32,268 bases of DNA from Triparma columacea (lineage: Eukaryota; Sar; Bolidophyceae; Parmales; Triparmaceae), in the NCBI GenBank assembly GCA_030267965.1, contig BRYA01000283.1, positions 1 to 32,268 on the forward strand, read 5' to 3'. Of the stretch, positions 1 to 9,258 are shown in pieces (position 1 is the first letter of the stretch; every line of letters begins with the position of its first letter). The notes below the pieces were generated by a model. That model searched no databases, was not told the DNA's origin, and was given only the letters and a program-made list of their open reading frames with translations. A program made the position numbers and the translations under genes.

Positions 1-913
1 TCTGCGGAGACGATGGAAATGGGGTGAGGTGTGAGTCAAGTAATCTACCATCATGATAGCTTCGCAAAGGGGAACGACAGGACGCCCACCCCAAAGCCGG
101 GATTGTTCTCATGTGTTGATAGCCTCCCCTCATTCAGACTTGGCAAGAGAATTTTTTACATGAGTCATCCCAGTCATTGATTCCCGTCGATTTTTTCCGC
201 ATAATATAGTGACAGCGGTCGATGTATCATGATTAGGGTTTAAATTCCTTCGTGAATGCTAAAAATTTGGCCCCAACTGAAAGTCTCGCAGAACCCCATG
301 CATGTTACATCCTCCCAACCCCAACTTCACGCAGTTTTTACATGAGGCCATGAAGTCTAGAAATTAGATAAAAGAGAAGGGCTTCTCACTTTATCTCGAG
401 TCCCGATTGCGTACTCACAAGCAAGAAATTAGAATTTTCCTCAAAGTGCAGGCAAAGGCCGAGAGGCCGAAGGCAGGAGTCTGGTTTTTGTCTCATGTCA
501 CATGGAAGGCCACAGAAAAAGAACGCCGGAAAAACGCATTTACTAAACTCCCAGGGCAACGGTATCCCTCATTCACCTTCGGTCGCCAAAGCGCTGTTGT
601 TGTTCCCCAAGTTCGGACCAAGGTCGTTAGGAATTCCAAGGTTGTGTTCGCCCCTTGATAAAAAATAATTGTAAATTATGGCGTAAACAAATCGACGGGG
701 GTTACTTATGCTGTGGAGCCTGCCGTTGCCCTTAGTAGTTCGCTTTCGGTCTCGTTGCCTTCTCTATAGTTGATTCCGTAATCCCCCCCTCTTCTCTCCC
801 CCCCCCCTCTCCCCCACCACCAAGGACGAAGTTGAGCCCCCCTATATCCTCTGCCTTCGATGCCAAGGTAATCGCTGCTTCTGCTGCTTCCAATCGCCCC
901 CCTTGGGTGTTTG
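1..913. other. No supported gene
   Basis: I see no convincing gene here. One open frame (407-658, plus) has no ATG start, low-information composition and no recognisable motif. The last 200 bases are C/T-rich and probably hold the 3' untranslated region of the minus-strand SAM gene that stops at 914. Confidence 0.6.
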
Positions 914-2091
914 TCATGTCATGTTGCTTTTTAAGAGGCCAACATCATCGGCTTCGGTGGAGCTTTGATCCTCATCGTCCTCGTAATTCTTCCTCGGCTT
1001 TGCGATTTTAATCCCTTGGAGTTCGGCGGCGGCAGCCATGCCGGCAAATCTTTCTGCGTAGCCTCTCTGGTTCGTGAGCATGTTCGCCTGGACCTTGGAA
1101 ACCTTGGTGTGCTCAAGGGGTACATTGGTGTTCCTGGTATCTATCCCTGGAGACAAAAGATCAGGTTGGAGCTGCAACTGACCATGTTGCGGTCGCCCTT
1201 GTGCGCCGCCGACGTCCCCCTCTTGTCCTTGTCTTGAAGCCTTCATCTTGCTTTGCTGCAAAGCCTGCGATAAAAGATCCGGCCTTCTCTTGATTATCTC
1301 CTGGATTTCTGGGGGTATCGTGGAGGGGTCTATGCCCATGGGAAGTGACGGTGTGTAGCTCTCTGGCATGGGGGGTGGTTCTGTGTAGATTTCCGCCCTC
1401 ATCTCCGTGAAGCTTTTCTTTATAGGGGGCTGCAGGATCTCAGTCATTTCGACTTCGGAGCTTGGACCGCTTCGTTTGGGCCTCGGGAGAATTACCGTGT
1501 TCCCAAACTTCTCCTTCATTAGGCCCTCGGCCTTTTCGTACATCCCCTCGATGCCTTCAGTCGAGGGGGGCATGTCGGCAGAGACAGGCTTCGGCGTAGT
1601 GGCGGTGCCAGAGTGGCGCTGAGGCAAGGGGAGGGGAGGGTAGGGAGTCGAAGTATATGGGGGTTAGTTTTACACGGAGCATTCCCCAAACTGAGTCATC
1701 GTGGAATCTGGACTGCTCAAGATCCGTCCTCACCTTCTCTTTTCGGCCTACGAGGGTTGAGATAGCGTTGTGAATCACTGTTGCAGTCTTGAAGTTGAGT
1801 CCGAACGACCGGAGGTCACTGACTGTTAGTTCTTCAATGCACTGTCCGTCGAGCCCTTCCTCCTTGAGAGCCTTAACCGTGAGAGGGTCGATGTTCTTGG
1901 ATTCAATCCACTAAGCAGGAAAGAGGAGAGGAACGAGTGAGGAGCAAAGAGGATTAGCTTAAGACGATTAGGTGTCTCGGTATACAACGTGTCTCTCCGC
2001 TCCAATACTTCTTCTCCATTCTCACCCTCTTGAAATCATTTTCCCCCCACTCGGCATAATTCTTCTCATCAAAGTATGCGCTGCTTTCCAT
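914..2091 (-). CDS. SAM-domain-like protein (three exons, 315 aa)
   Basis: Model: exons 2026-2091, 1734-1910 and 914-1618 on the minus strand, joined by two 115-nt phase-0 introns (donors GTGAGA and GTGAGG, acceptors TTAG and CTCAG), ending TGA at 914. Residues about 12-75 look like a sterile alpha motif (SAM) domain: an aromatic start (YAEW..NDFKRW), the middle 'GLDGQCIEELTVSDLRSFGL', then a last helix with IHNAISTL. SAM domains usually mediate protein-protein or RNA contacts. The remaining ~235 residues are Pro-, Gln- and charge-rich with an acidic tail (YEDDEDQSS), probably disordered. The ATG at 2091 is the first in its frame. I kept this gene apart from the channel gene just upstream because no splice pair between them keeps the reading frame. 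The function is unknown; the SAM call is by pattern only. Confidence 0.62.
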
Positions 2092-2241
2092 GCCGCGCTC
2101 GAAGGGACGCCGCGCGGGTTTCCGATCTTTTATTACAGTCCTGGGTGAGAAAAAAAGGTTCAAAAAGGAAGGAATCTGCGTAGAGAACGGGGGGGGCGGT
2201 GATGATGGGGGGGACGGCGATTGTGGGAGGAGCGTCAGGAT

Positions 2242-4445
2242 TTACGTTTCACCAGCACGAATATCCGTCTGTCTCACCTCCGTGCGAAACGTGTTGTTGA
2301 AATTAGGGGCCATCTCTGATTCGTCGAGAGGGACTTCATCTTCACTCCTGCGAATGAGAAGCCATGACAATAATATACACGCAACCCACAGGAGCACCAT
2401 TGTCAAAAATCCAACTTTCACATGATTTTTCCCCCCAATTAAGCCTAGAAAAAGGATGGGGGACGATAGTGGGATGATTCGGAAGTATCTGCGGGGGGAG
2501 GAACGGAAACGCGGGGGGTAGGAGTGAATAGGAGTGAATCATGAGTGAAATGTGCTGACGGTCATCCAACGACAAATGCTTACACCCCCTGCCTTACCTG
2601 TGGACACGTTTTGCGCGTGCCTCGTCGAAAATTTTGTTACTGTCCTCTTCGTTACGCCTATACCAACCGTCTATGCCGCTCCCCACGATGCAAGCAGTGA
2701 CTCCGACGTAAACGACAAGGCAAAACCAGTCGGCAAGCGAGACTGGTTTGGGGCAAGTGCGACGAGGATGGGTGGGTTAGAATGGTGGTAAGAGCGGGTG
2801 GGTGAGGGGTATACTTCGTCCACGTTGTCGCGGAGGTGTAATAGATGGCCCGACATAACCCCTCACCTACTACCCCTCCGCTGACGGAGCCCTGCTGATA
2901 GACGGCGGCAAGCAGGGATGTCGTAAGCGCCTGGATCTTGAGGTGGTAATTCTTTTGGGGCAGGATGGTGTAGATGAGTAGCGAAGTGACGAGAATGATA
3001 AAGGAGGGGAGCAAGGTAAGGAGGGAGAAGGTGAGAGGAGTGGGAACGACAATGGAGAGGGTGTAGCGGGAGGTTGCGTGAATGGGGCTTGCCGAAGGGT
3101 CGTAGATGTGAGGGTGGCTGAGGGGGGGTTAGGTGCTTAGGGGGGTTGTTGGGAGCATCGGTCAGGGGGGTGGCAATCTCACCTCCCGGGGAAAGGTGGG
3201 TAAAGGCCATTTGACACAGTCGCGTAGTAAGAGAAATCTGGGATCTTGTTCTGGGGGGAGTAGGATGCGAGCGTGGGCGAAAAGCCTGTGTATTTCGAGA
3301 GGTCGCAGACTGAGTTGGGAGGCGCGTGGGAAAGCGCCAGGGGGGGGGCATTAGCGAAGCGAGAGAGCGGGGCAAAGTGACGTGATGTAATAGAGATTAC
3401 AGATCCTCATCTCTCTCATCTCACCTGAATAGTCGTTCATGCTGGAGGTAGAGAAGGGAAACTCAAAGGCGAGAGGGAGCGTCTGGGTCGAAAAGGGGAA
3501 CGTTGAGAGCTCGGGGGGGAAGGAGAAATGGCTCTGCACCCTGATGTGGTCCAAAGTCCCAGACTCTGAGGCTGTCGAGGGACAAGTCTTTGCGGTGCAA
3601 TCGGCGGCTGGCTGCAACACAGGCGTGATACGTGGGAAGGGGTCCATGTTGACGCCTGTAATTAGCTTCTGGGCGGCGACATCATTAAACGTCGTATTCG
3701 CAAGATATATCCACTTCTCCCCATCAAGGAAGTTGCATTTTTGAGCATCATTCGGGTCAAGGGCCGCAGAGAGGACGTCCTCTTTCGTTTCCAAAGAGTA
3801 GGGTCTGTAGTACTTGAGGATATAGATGCGTAAGTCGGCGTAAAATTTGGATGTCTTGAGGGAGATTGATGAAATGTCTGTGAGAAGGGAGGGGGAAGGG
3901 GAGGGGAGGGGAGCGGTGAGGCCGGACCATTGTGGGTTGCGCTAGCATCAATGTCGGTAGCTAGCACCAATGTCGGTATCATCGTCTGCACCATCGTCGC
4001 CTCCCTTGACCTCACCTGTCACGTACACACCAATGCCATATATAGGAATCTGGGTCGGGATGTCGGTCGTGTTGCCATTGTTGGTAGGGGTGGGGGGGGG
4101 AGGACGATTTGTGTGGTAGGTTATGGATGAGGAAGGAACCTTGGTATCGTCAGAGAGACAAAATGCAGACTGCTGTATTTTCACCACCGCTATCATCGTC
4201 GTCGTCGTCGTCGTCTCTAAGTCATCGTCCACGGAAGGGAAAATTACCAACGTGATTAAATCTTGGGAGACTGTGACTGAGGATGATGGGACGCATTCGA
4301 AGGACCCGCCACCAAGGGAAACATGAATGAGACAATCGGTGGGTGGATCAGCGCAAGTCTGAAAGGTGGTGTCCAAAGGCGGTGTTATAGTGATAATTGA
4401 AGAAGTGTACTCCACGCTTGTCTCGTTTGTTGGATGGATTTCCAT
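2242..4445 (-). CDS. Pentameric ligand-gated ion channel-like protein (six exons, 550 aa)
   Basis: Model: exons 4016-4445, 3425-3877, 3183-3309, 2867-3117, 2598-2742 and 2242-2488; every junction has a GT/AG pair and matching phase (1, 1, 2, 1, 2). The order matches the Cys-loop receptor superfamily. Residues about 1-140 are Thr/Ser-rich with several Cys. The ligand-binding fold follows: the beta strand 'ISSISLKTSKFYADLRIYIL' (145-164), then EKWIYLANTTFNDV, then a Cys-loop counterpart around FPFSTQT (270-276). Four membrane helices come next: M1 near 363-389, M2 starting KIQALTTSLLAAVYQQ (397-412), M3 424-447 and M4 496-515, with a short acidic tail. The Cys-loop cysteines and the Asp of FPFD are absent, as in prokaryotic members. 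No signal peptide is visible at the first ATG after an in-frame stop, so a 5' exon may be missing. Ligand and ion selectivity cannot be read from the sequence. Confidence 0.72.
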
Positions 4446-5118
4446 AAGGAAGGGTCGTGGCGGTGTTTCTATCGAGCCTCAGTTGATAACATAAATATGG
4501 TTATCAAGGGGAGATGTACGAAATCCAAGTTAAAGATCCGAATCGCAAGTGTCGATGTGTTGTGATTTTTTTGGTTGATATTGGCTTCCTATCTAATTAA
4601 AACTTATTATGATTTTCAAATAATAAAAATGTATCATACAATATAGTATGTGGAATGAAAAAAGTAATTTTGATAGGTTTCTGATAATTGAAAAATATTT
4701 TAATCAAAAAAAGTTCAAACTTATTTTAATATCAAATTTATCATTATGATACACTATAATACAATTTCAGTACTTATAAATCATGAAAGATAGATTAAAT
4801 TTACATCATCACCCTTATTTTCAACTATAGTTTCACATTTAAGTTTCAGTCATTTAGTGAAATATTGTGACAACTAAAATCAAAAATCTATCTCTTGAAT
4901 ACAGAATTCGTTGAATACAAATTTCTTAATTTTTTTTTTTCTTTCGTCGAAAAGTTTGACACAAGTTTATCACTGTCCTTACACTTACGTTGTACCCTTC
5001 AACAACTCTTCCTTCAATCTTCGCGGACGTCTTTCTTTTCTCTCTCATTTCCCAAATCCTTTTTAATACCATATCCTCTGCCAACTGCTATTCATCTCGG
5101 AAGAGGATCCTTGGAAAT
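4446..5118. other. AT-rich divergent intergenic region
   Basis: This spacer separates the channel gene (leftward) from the thioesterase gene (rightward). Bases about 4561-4960 are far richer in A and T than the rest of the window, with runs of A and T and no sustained open frame. It must contain both promoters, and possibly a missing 5' exon of the channel gene. A plausible initiator or TATA element cannot be singled out because TATA-like strings are everywhere. Confidence 0.6.
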
Positions 5119-6237
5119 ATGTTGCGCTTTCGTGTAATATCCTTGCTTGGGAGGCCCTCTAGAATTAGATCCGCCTCTTCTTTCCACCCCAAGCTCTCTC
5201 TAGAGCAGGTCTCTGACGACACCTTCAAGTGCAGCAAAGAGAACTTGAATGTGGTCTTTGCACCTGGGGCGTTTGGCGGCCAGGTGCGTTACCCCTTTTC
5301 CGAACCCCTAATAACCTCGTCTCACCCAGCCCAACCCACCCCACCCCGCTTGCCGCCGCCCCAGCTCATGGCCCAATCGTTAACTTCAGCTCAGAGTTCC
5401 TCCCCCCCCTCCTTCTCCCCGTCGTCCCAGCAGTGTTCCTTCCTCGGTCCCACTCTTATAGATTCCCCCGTTTACTTCACTGTTTCCCCCGTCCGCGATT
5501 CCGGTCGTTCCTTCAAAACGTTGCGCGTCCGTGTTAGGCAGTTAGGAGACGAGTCTTCCGATTTGTCCTCCCTCCCCCTCCGACCTGTTAGCTTCGAGTC
5601 CACCGTGTCCCTCTACTCCCCCCCTTCCTCCCTCTCTGGTTCCCCCGCGTTATCCCCCTCCTCCTCCTCCCCCCCGTTAACTTTAGCCGATTTCACGTCC
5701 TCCCTCCCCCTATCCTCCCTCTCCGGTACAGCTGGTAGTCTCTTCGCAACCGCTCTCACAATGACGTCTTCTCTCTCCCTCCCCGCCCTCTCCGCCACAA
5801 TCCGTGTCCCCACAACCCCCCTACCCCCCGGTGGTCTTACCTCCTACTTTGTCGGCGTCCCTAATACCATGTCTTCCATAGGTGCCGGTTACCCCATCCT
5901 CCCTTACTTATCAGACGGTATGACCCAGGTCCTAGCCTGCTGCCGGTCCCTCGACGACCACTGGTCCTCGTGGCCTGAGAAGTTGACGGTGTGGAATTAC
6001 TCTACCTCGTTCTCACCCTCCGTGGCTGGTAGCCCTTACGTGGATGATGGCGGTTTGAGGTGGTACGTATTGTCATATGATTTCCAGGGCGTGCATTTAG
6101 GGTTAGGGTCAGGGTCTGTTAGGGTTTACGACTTGGGTGGAGAGGGGGTTCTCTGTCATTCGACCTTTCTTGTTATCGCGCACCCACCAAAGGATGGAGA
6201 TGGTGGTGGTGGTGGTGGGGGGGGGGGAGGTGCATAG
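5119..6237 (+). CDS. Acyl-CoA thioesterase, TesB/ACOT8-like double hot-dog (345 aa)
   Basis: Exons 5119-5283 and 5365-6237. The 81-nt intron begins GTGCGT after FGGQ and ends CCAG before LMAQSL; splicing rebuilds FGGQLMAQSL, the family's N-terminal 'FGGQ..AQAL' motif. The second hot-dog half is clear: Y-F-x-V..VRDSGRSFKTLRVRVRQ, then YLSD, a CRSLDDHW segment matching the usual 'ASLDH', and WYVLSYDFQGVHLGLGSGSVRVYD. The enzyme hydrolyses acyl-CoA to fatty acid and CoA. The start at 5119 gives an Arg/Ser-rich, acid-free leader (MLRFRVISLLGRPSRIRSAS), consistent with mitochondrial import; a peroxisomal type-1 signal is not seen. The central linker is very Ser/Pro-rich and the C terminus is a poly-Gly run from GGT repeats. 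The unspliced intron has no stop and its length is divisible by three. Confidence 0.85.
   Translation: MLRFRVISLLGRPSRIRSASSFHPKLSLEQVSDDTFKCSKENLNVVFAPGAFGGQVRYPFSEPLITSSHPAQPTPPRLPPPQLMAQSLTSAQSSSPPSFSPSSQQCSFLGPTLIDSPVYFTVSPVRDSGRSFKTLRVRVRQLGDESSDLSSLPLRPVSFESTVSLYSPPSSLSGSPALSPSSSSPPLTLADFTSSLPLSSLSGTAGSLFATALTMTSSLSLPALSATIRVPTTPLPPGGLTSYFVGVPNTMSSIGAGYPILPYLSDGMTQVLACCRSLDDHWSSWPEKLTVWNYSTSFSPSVAGSPYVDDGGLRWYVLSYDFQGVHLGLGSGSVRVYDLGGEGVLCHSTFLVIAHPPKDGDGGGGGGGGGGA
5284..5364 (+). other. Frame-neutral intron of the thioesterase gene
   Basis: GTGCGT donor, C-rich tract and CCAG acceptor. At 81 nt without a stop codon, retention would insert 27 residues inside the FGGQ..AQSL motif and probably inactivate the enzyme. 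Confidence 0.75.
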
Positions 6238-6380
6238 AAGAAGTAAGAGAGACATTTTTCTTCTTCATTTTGTTTCGTTTACATTCCATTTTACCCCACC
6301 ATGATGTTTATCCTTACACATGTTCTAAACAAAAATACCCGTCCTCCTCCCCCCCCTCTTTCTTCCCCTTTTCCTCCTCC

Positions 6381-7037
6381 TCAAAGTTTCGGGTGTCTCA
6401 TGAATGGGTAAGTATCTTTATAACACACCCCAAAAACCCCTTCAACAGCTTCCCTCGCCTCCTCCTTACTTTTCGCGTTACTGTTCCCCTCAACGCTCAG
6501 TCCCGCTCTCCTTTTAACGCATTTAATATGCCCCCCCTTGAACTCCACGTTCCCTCTCATGGCCTCCGTCATTATCCCGCACTCCCCGCTTAAGTTGCTA
6601 GCCCTAACCTCTGTGCAAGCGTGCTTCTTAAGGTCACCCCAGTCAACGTCCTTCACCCTGCACTGGTCCACGGCGTGGATTAGCTCGTGGGTTACGGTCT
6701 GCTCGAACTCCGCGTAGTCCCTTACCCTGTTGCTGCAGATGACTACTGCGGGTGAAGCTGGGATGTTTTTGCTGCCTCCAAAGTCTGAGGGTGAGGCGTT
6801 GGTTGAGGGGTCTGTTAGGGGCTTGCCGTTCTTGTCTAGCTTGCCCTTGTTGACGGCGAAGCCTCCCCCCATGCCTGGCCTGGTGCACTCTGTGCACTGG
6901 ATTAGGGTTGAGTAGTTGAAGGCGCACTTGTTTTCTTCGAGGTTGTTTAGGAGGAACTCTACTGTCTTGGAGCGGTAGCTTAGCTTTTCTTTCCATGTCT
7001 CGCATAATGCTTGGCATGCTGATGGTGTGGTTGTCAT
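6381..7037 (-). CDS. ATP23: Mitochondrial inner-membrane metalloprotease ATP23 (peptidase M76, 218 aa)
   Basis: Single exon. Order of hallmarks: a Cys-rich zinc-coordinating stretch (IQCTECTRPGMGGGF, 47-60), the zincin site HELIHAVDQCR (HExxH at 117-121), KKHACTEVRASNLSGEC (138-153) and the conserved end IKCVKRRAGLSV..CYKDTYPF. All are typical of ATP23, which in yeast sits in the intermembrane space, processes the Atp6 presequence and helps F1Fo-ATP synthase assembly. The length fits the family. I start at the ATG at 7037, because the longer frame only offers TTG. Downstream, the gene converges on the thioesterase gene with about 140 bases between stop codons; upstream, it diverges from the 16-helix protein. 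Confidence 0.93.
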   Translation of the reverse strand: MTTTPSACQALCETWKEKLSYRSKTVEFLLNNLEENKCAFNYSTLIQCTECTRPGMGGGFAVNKGKLDKNGKPLTDPSTNASPSDFGGSKNIPASPAVVICSNRVRDYAEFEQTVTHELIHAVDQCRVKDVDWGDLKKHACTEVRASNLSGECGIMTEAMRGNVEFKGGHIKCVKRRAGLSVEGNSNAKSKEEAREAVEGVFGVCYKDTYPFMRHPKL

Positions 7038-7584
7038 AATAGCTGAAGGCAATAGGTATGGAGTGTATGGTGGAGAAGTAACCCAAATGTTTCCAAAGTA
7101 GTCGAAGGTAGGTGTGTAGTGGCCTTATTTTATCCCTTTTAGAGGACTTGCAAGATATTTACACTAACAGGGGATCAATTGCATAAAGAATGCTTTTATT
7201 TTATGTGCTTATTATCGATCGATTAATAGGCAGCAAAGGGAGAAGAAGTTTAGGAATGGAAAAGGCGATTCTCCGAGAGAAAGTGGGCACCGGGCACCTC
7301 AAATAGCAAATTATTACAAATAAGAAAGAGTCAAAGGTACGTGTGCATGGCGTCCCTCACCCCCTTCGAATGAATCTAATAACAATTTTACCGTTGCTGG
7401 GAATGTACTTATTTCGAAACTCACGGTCTTCCTGTTTTTTTGAGTCTTGAGTCCCACTCTCGTCGGAGTCGCGTCTCCATTGCATAGTTTCATCATTCTA
7501 ACGTCCATTTTCATCATTCTAACGTCTTAATATCGACACTAATATCGACACTTACCCATTATACCTCCTGCCCGATCCACAGTT
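7038..7584. promoter_or_regulatory. Divergent promoter region with short direct repeats
   Basis: Space between the ATP23 start (leftward) and the 16-helix gene (rightward). It holds an 18-bp perfect direct repeat (7488-7505 and 7509-7526, tttcatcattctaacgtc) followed at once by a 12-bp tandem repeat (7528-7539 and 7540-7551, taatatcgacac), ending 33 bases before the plus-strand ATG. These could be factor sites for the plus gene; that role is inference. No gene is supported; a 67-codon minus-strand frame across the repeats looks accidental. Confidence 0.45.
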
Positions 7585-9258
7585 ATGTCTCAAGCACCCT
7601 TCATCGTCCTCCTGTGTTTTATTGCGTCGGAGCTCTACTTTGCTCTCAGCCTCACCAGAGGCATTAGTTTCGGCGGAGCTAACCCCCTCGAGCGCTTCTA
7701 CGGGATAACCGACCCCACAAGCTCTGAGATCTATGCCACCGACTTCCACGCATTTGCCACCACCTGGCTACTCATCCCTCTCTTCTTCCTTTCCTTGAAG
7801 ATCCGCAACAATCCTACGAAAACTTCCAAGCTACTCCAGTACGTCGCCATGGTTGCTATGTTGATGAATGGCCTAGTTGTCGGAATGGGGCGCATTAGCA
7901 ATGGTGGAAAAATCACCGACGCCGAATTCCCTCTCTGCCTCCTCAATCCCCTCATCATGACCATCATCGCCCTCGTCACTGCGTCGAGGTTTGTCTCTCC
8001 CCAAACAGACATCAACCCTCATCGCACCCTCACTACCAACGCCAGGGTCGCAGTCGCCACTAACAGCGTCATTCACGTCATCTTCTTCCTAATCCTCCAG
8101 CTCGGCGATCGCAAGGCTTGGCACCAGGTCGACGGTCCCATCGTCGACCGCACTTCCGGGTACGCCTGGACGTCCGCATTCGTGCTCTTACCATCCTTCA
8201 TCGCCACCTTCGTCCTCAAGCACTGCAGCGACTCTGACGCCAAGGTCTTCGCCAAGTCCCAAGTCCTCGTCCTTGTCCTGTGTGAACTCTTCAACCACAC
8301 CACCAAGGCCTCCGAGAACGGCCCGAAGCTAGGAAGCAGGATCGGCAGCAGCGTAGTCCACGTCCTCCAGTCCCTGATTCTCCTTTGGGGCGCATTCTCG
8401 CACAGCCGCCCTGTACCTGTAACACGCCCTCTCCTCAAGGCCGGCCGCTCCGTATCCAACGGGGCATCTGGCGTCGGGGTCGCTCTGTTTATCCTGGTGC
8501 AGTCGTTCTGGGCCCTTAAGTTGATGATCGATGGAGGCGCCTCCACCTCTCCATCCCCCCTCAGCGGCCCTTCCGTCTTTCAAGGCCGCCTTCAAGGCCT
8601 CTCCATCCTCTGGTCCCTTATCCCCCTCACCGCCCTCGCCGCTACCGGGAGTAGGATCGCAATCCTCTCCCGCATCGTCTTCCCCAGCACCGTCGCTGCC
8701 ATGGGAACCCTAGTATCGATTGGGAAGGTCTCGAACGGCGGCCTCGTGGAGGACACCGCCTTCGGAGCCACACTCGTTCTCCAGCTCATCATCCTCGCCC
8801 TCGTCATCTCCGGTACGAGCCCACCCAGCTCAAAGGCGCAGCAGCCCAAGGCTCAGAACCTCCCCCTCCTCCTCGTCCTAGCTTCTGCGTCATGGTACTA
8901 CTTCCAGGCCCTGTTCACGCCCAACCTCGGCCCCTCGGCATCTCCCGTTGCCCTCGGCGCCCTCAACTGGCTCGCCCTCAACAACCTCAACGTTGTAATC
9001 CTCATCTTATCCGTCCTAAAAAAAGGCTCGGACGCTGAGGCCACCGTCGTCGGAAAGGCTTTGGTCGCTGTGATCATCATCACGCAACTCTTCAACCAAA
9101 TCGTGGCTGCGCCATTCTTTCCTTTGGGGAGAAGGATCGAGTTCGGGGTCGTCCATGCCGTCATGAGCACGGCCATCTTACGCGGGTGCATGGGGGACAA
9201 ACTTAAGGCGAATCGCAGGGATACTGGATTCGAGACGCTCATGAGCAAGATTGATTGA
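7585..9258 (+). CDS. Polytopic membrane protein with four repeats of a four-helix unit (557 aa)
   Basis: Single exon with ATG at 7585. I do not recognise the family. I count about 16 hydrophobic segments, falling into four units of four helices (roughly residues 1-140, 150-278, 290-410 and 420-540). Units 1 and 3 share 'GRISNGGKITDAEF' versus 'GKVSNGGLVEDTAF' after the third helix. Units 2 and 4 share 'LCELFNHTT..LGSRIGSSVVHVLQS' versus 'ITQLFNQIV..LGRRIEFGVVHAVMS'. So the protein is an internal duplication of an already duplicated unit. Polar residues (Asn-Gly, Phe-Asn, Gly-Arg) recur at the same place in each unit and could line a substrate path. It may be a transporter or a membrane-embedded enzyme; the sequence does not decide. 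Codon use is GC-rich and like its neighbours. No signal peptide separate from the first helix. Confidence 0.85.
   Translation: MSQAPFIVLLCFIASELYFALSLTRGISFGGANPLERFYGITDPTSSEIYATDFHAFATTWLLIPLFFLSLKIRNNPTKTSKLLQYVAMVAMLMNGLVVGMGRISNGGKITDAEFPLCLLNPLIMTIIALVTASRFVSPQTDINPHRTLTTNARVAVATNSVIHVIFFLILQLGDRKAWHQVDGPIVDRTSGYAWTSAFVLLPSFIATFVLKHCSDSDAKVFAKSQVLVLVLCELFNHTTKASENGPKLGSRIGSSVVHVLQSLILLWGAFSHSRPVPVTRPLLKAGRSVSNGASGVGVALFILVQSFWALKLMIDGGASTSPSPLSGPSVFQGRLQGLSILWSLIPLTALAATGSRIAILSRIVFPSTVAAMGTLVSIGKVSNGGLVEDTAFGATLVLQLIILALVISGTSPPSSKAQQPKAQNLPLLLVLASASWYYFQALFTPNLGPSASPVALGALNWLALNNLNVVILILSVLKKGSDAEATVVGKALVAVIIITQLFNQIVAAPFFPLGRRIEFGVVHAVMSTAILRGCMGDKLKANRRDTGFETLMSKID

Noticed and set aside
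407..658. 83-codon plus-strand frame near the left end
   Set aside because: It begins at TTG, has no ATG near its start, no motif and no splice-site context.
2143..2284. Splicing the channel gene into the SAM gene to make one protein
   Set aside because: The best donor is phase 0 and the best acceptor needs phase 2; the channel frame also has its own TAA shortly after M4.
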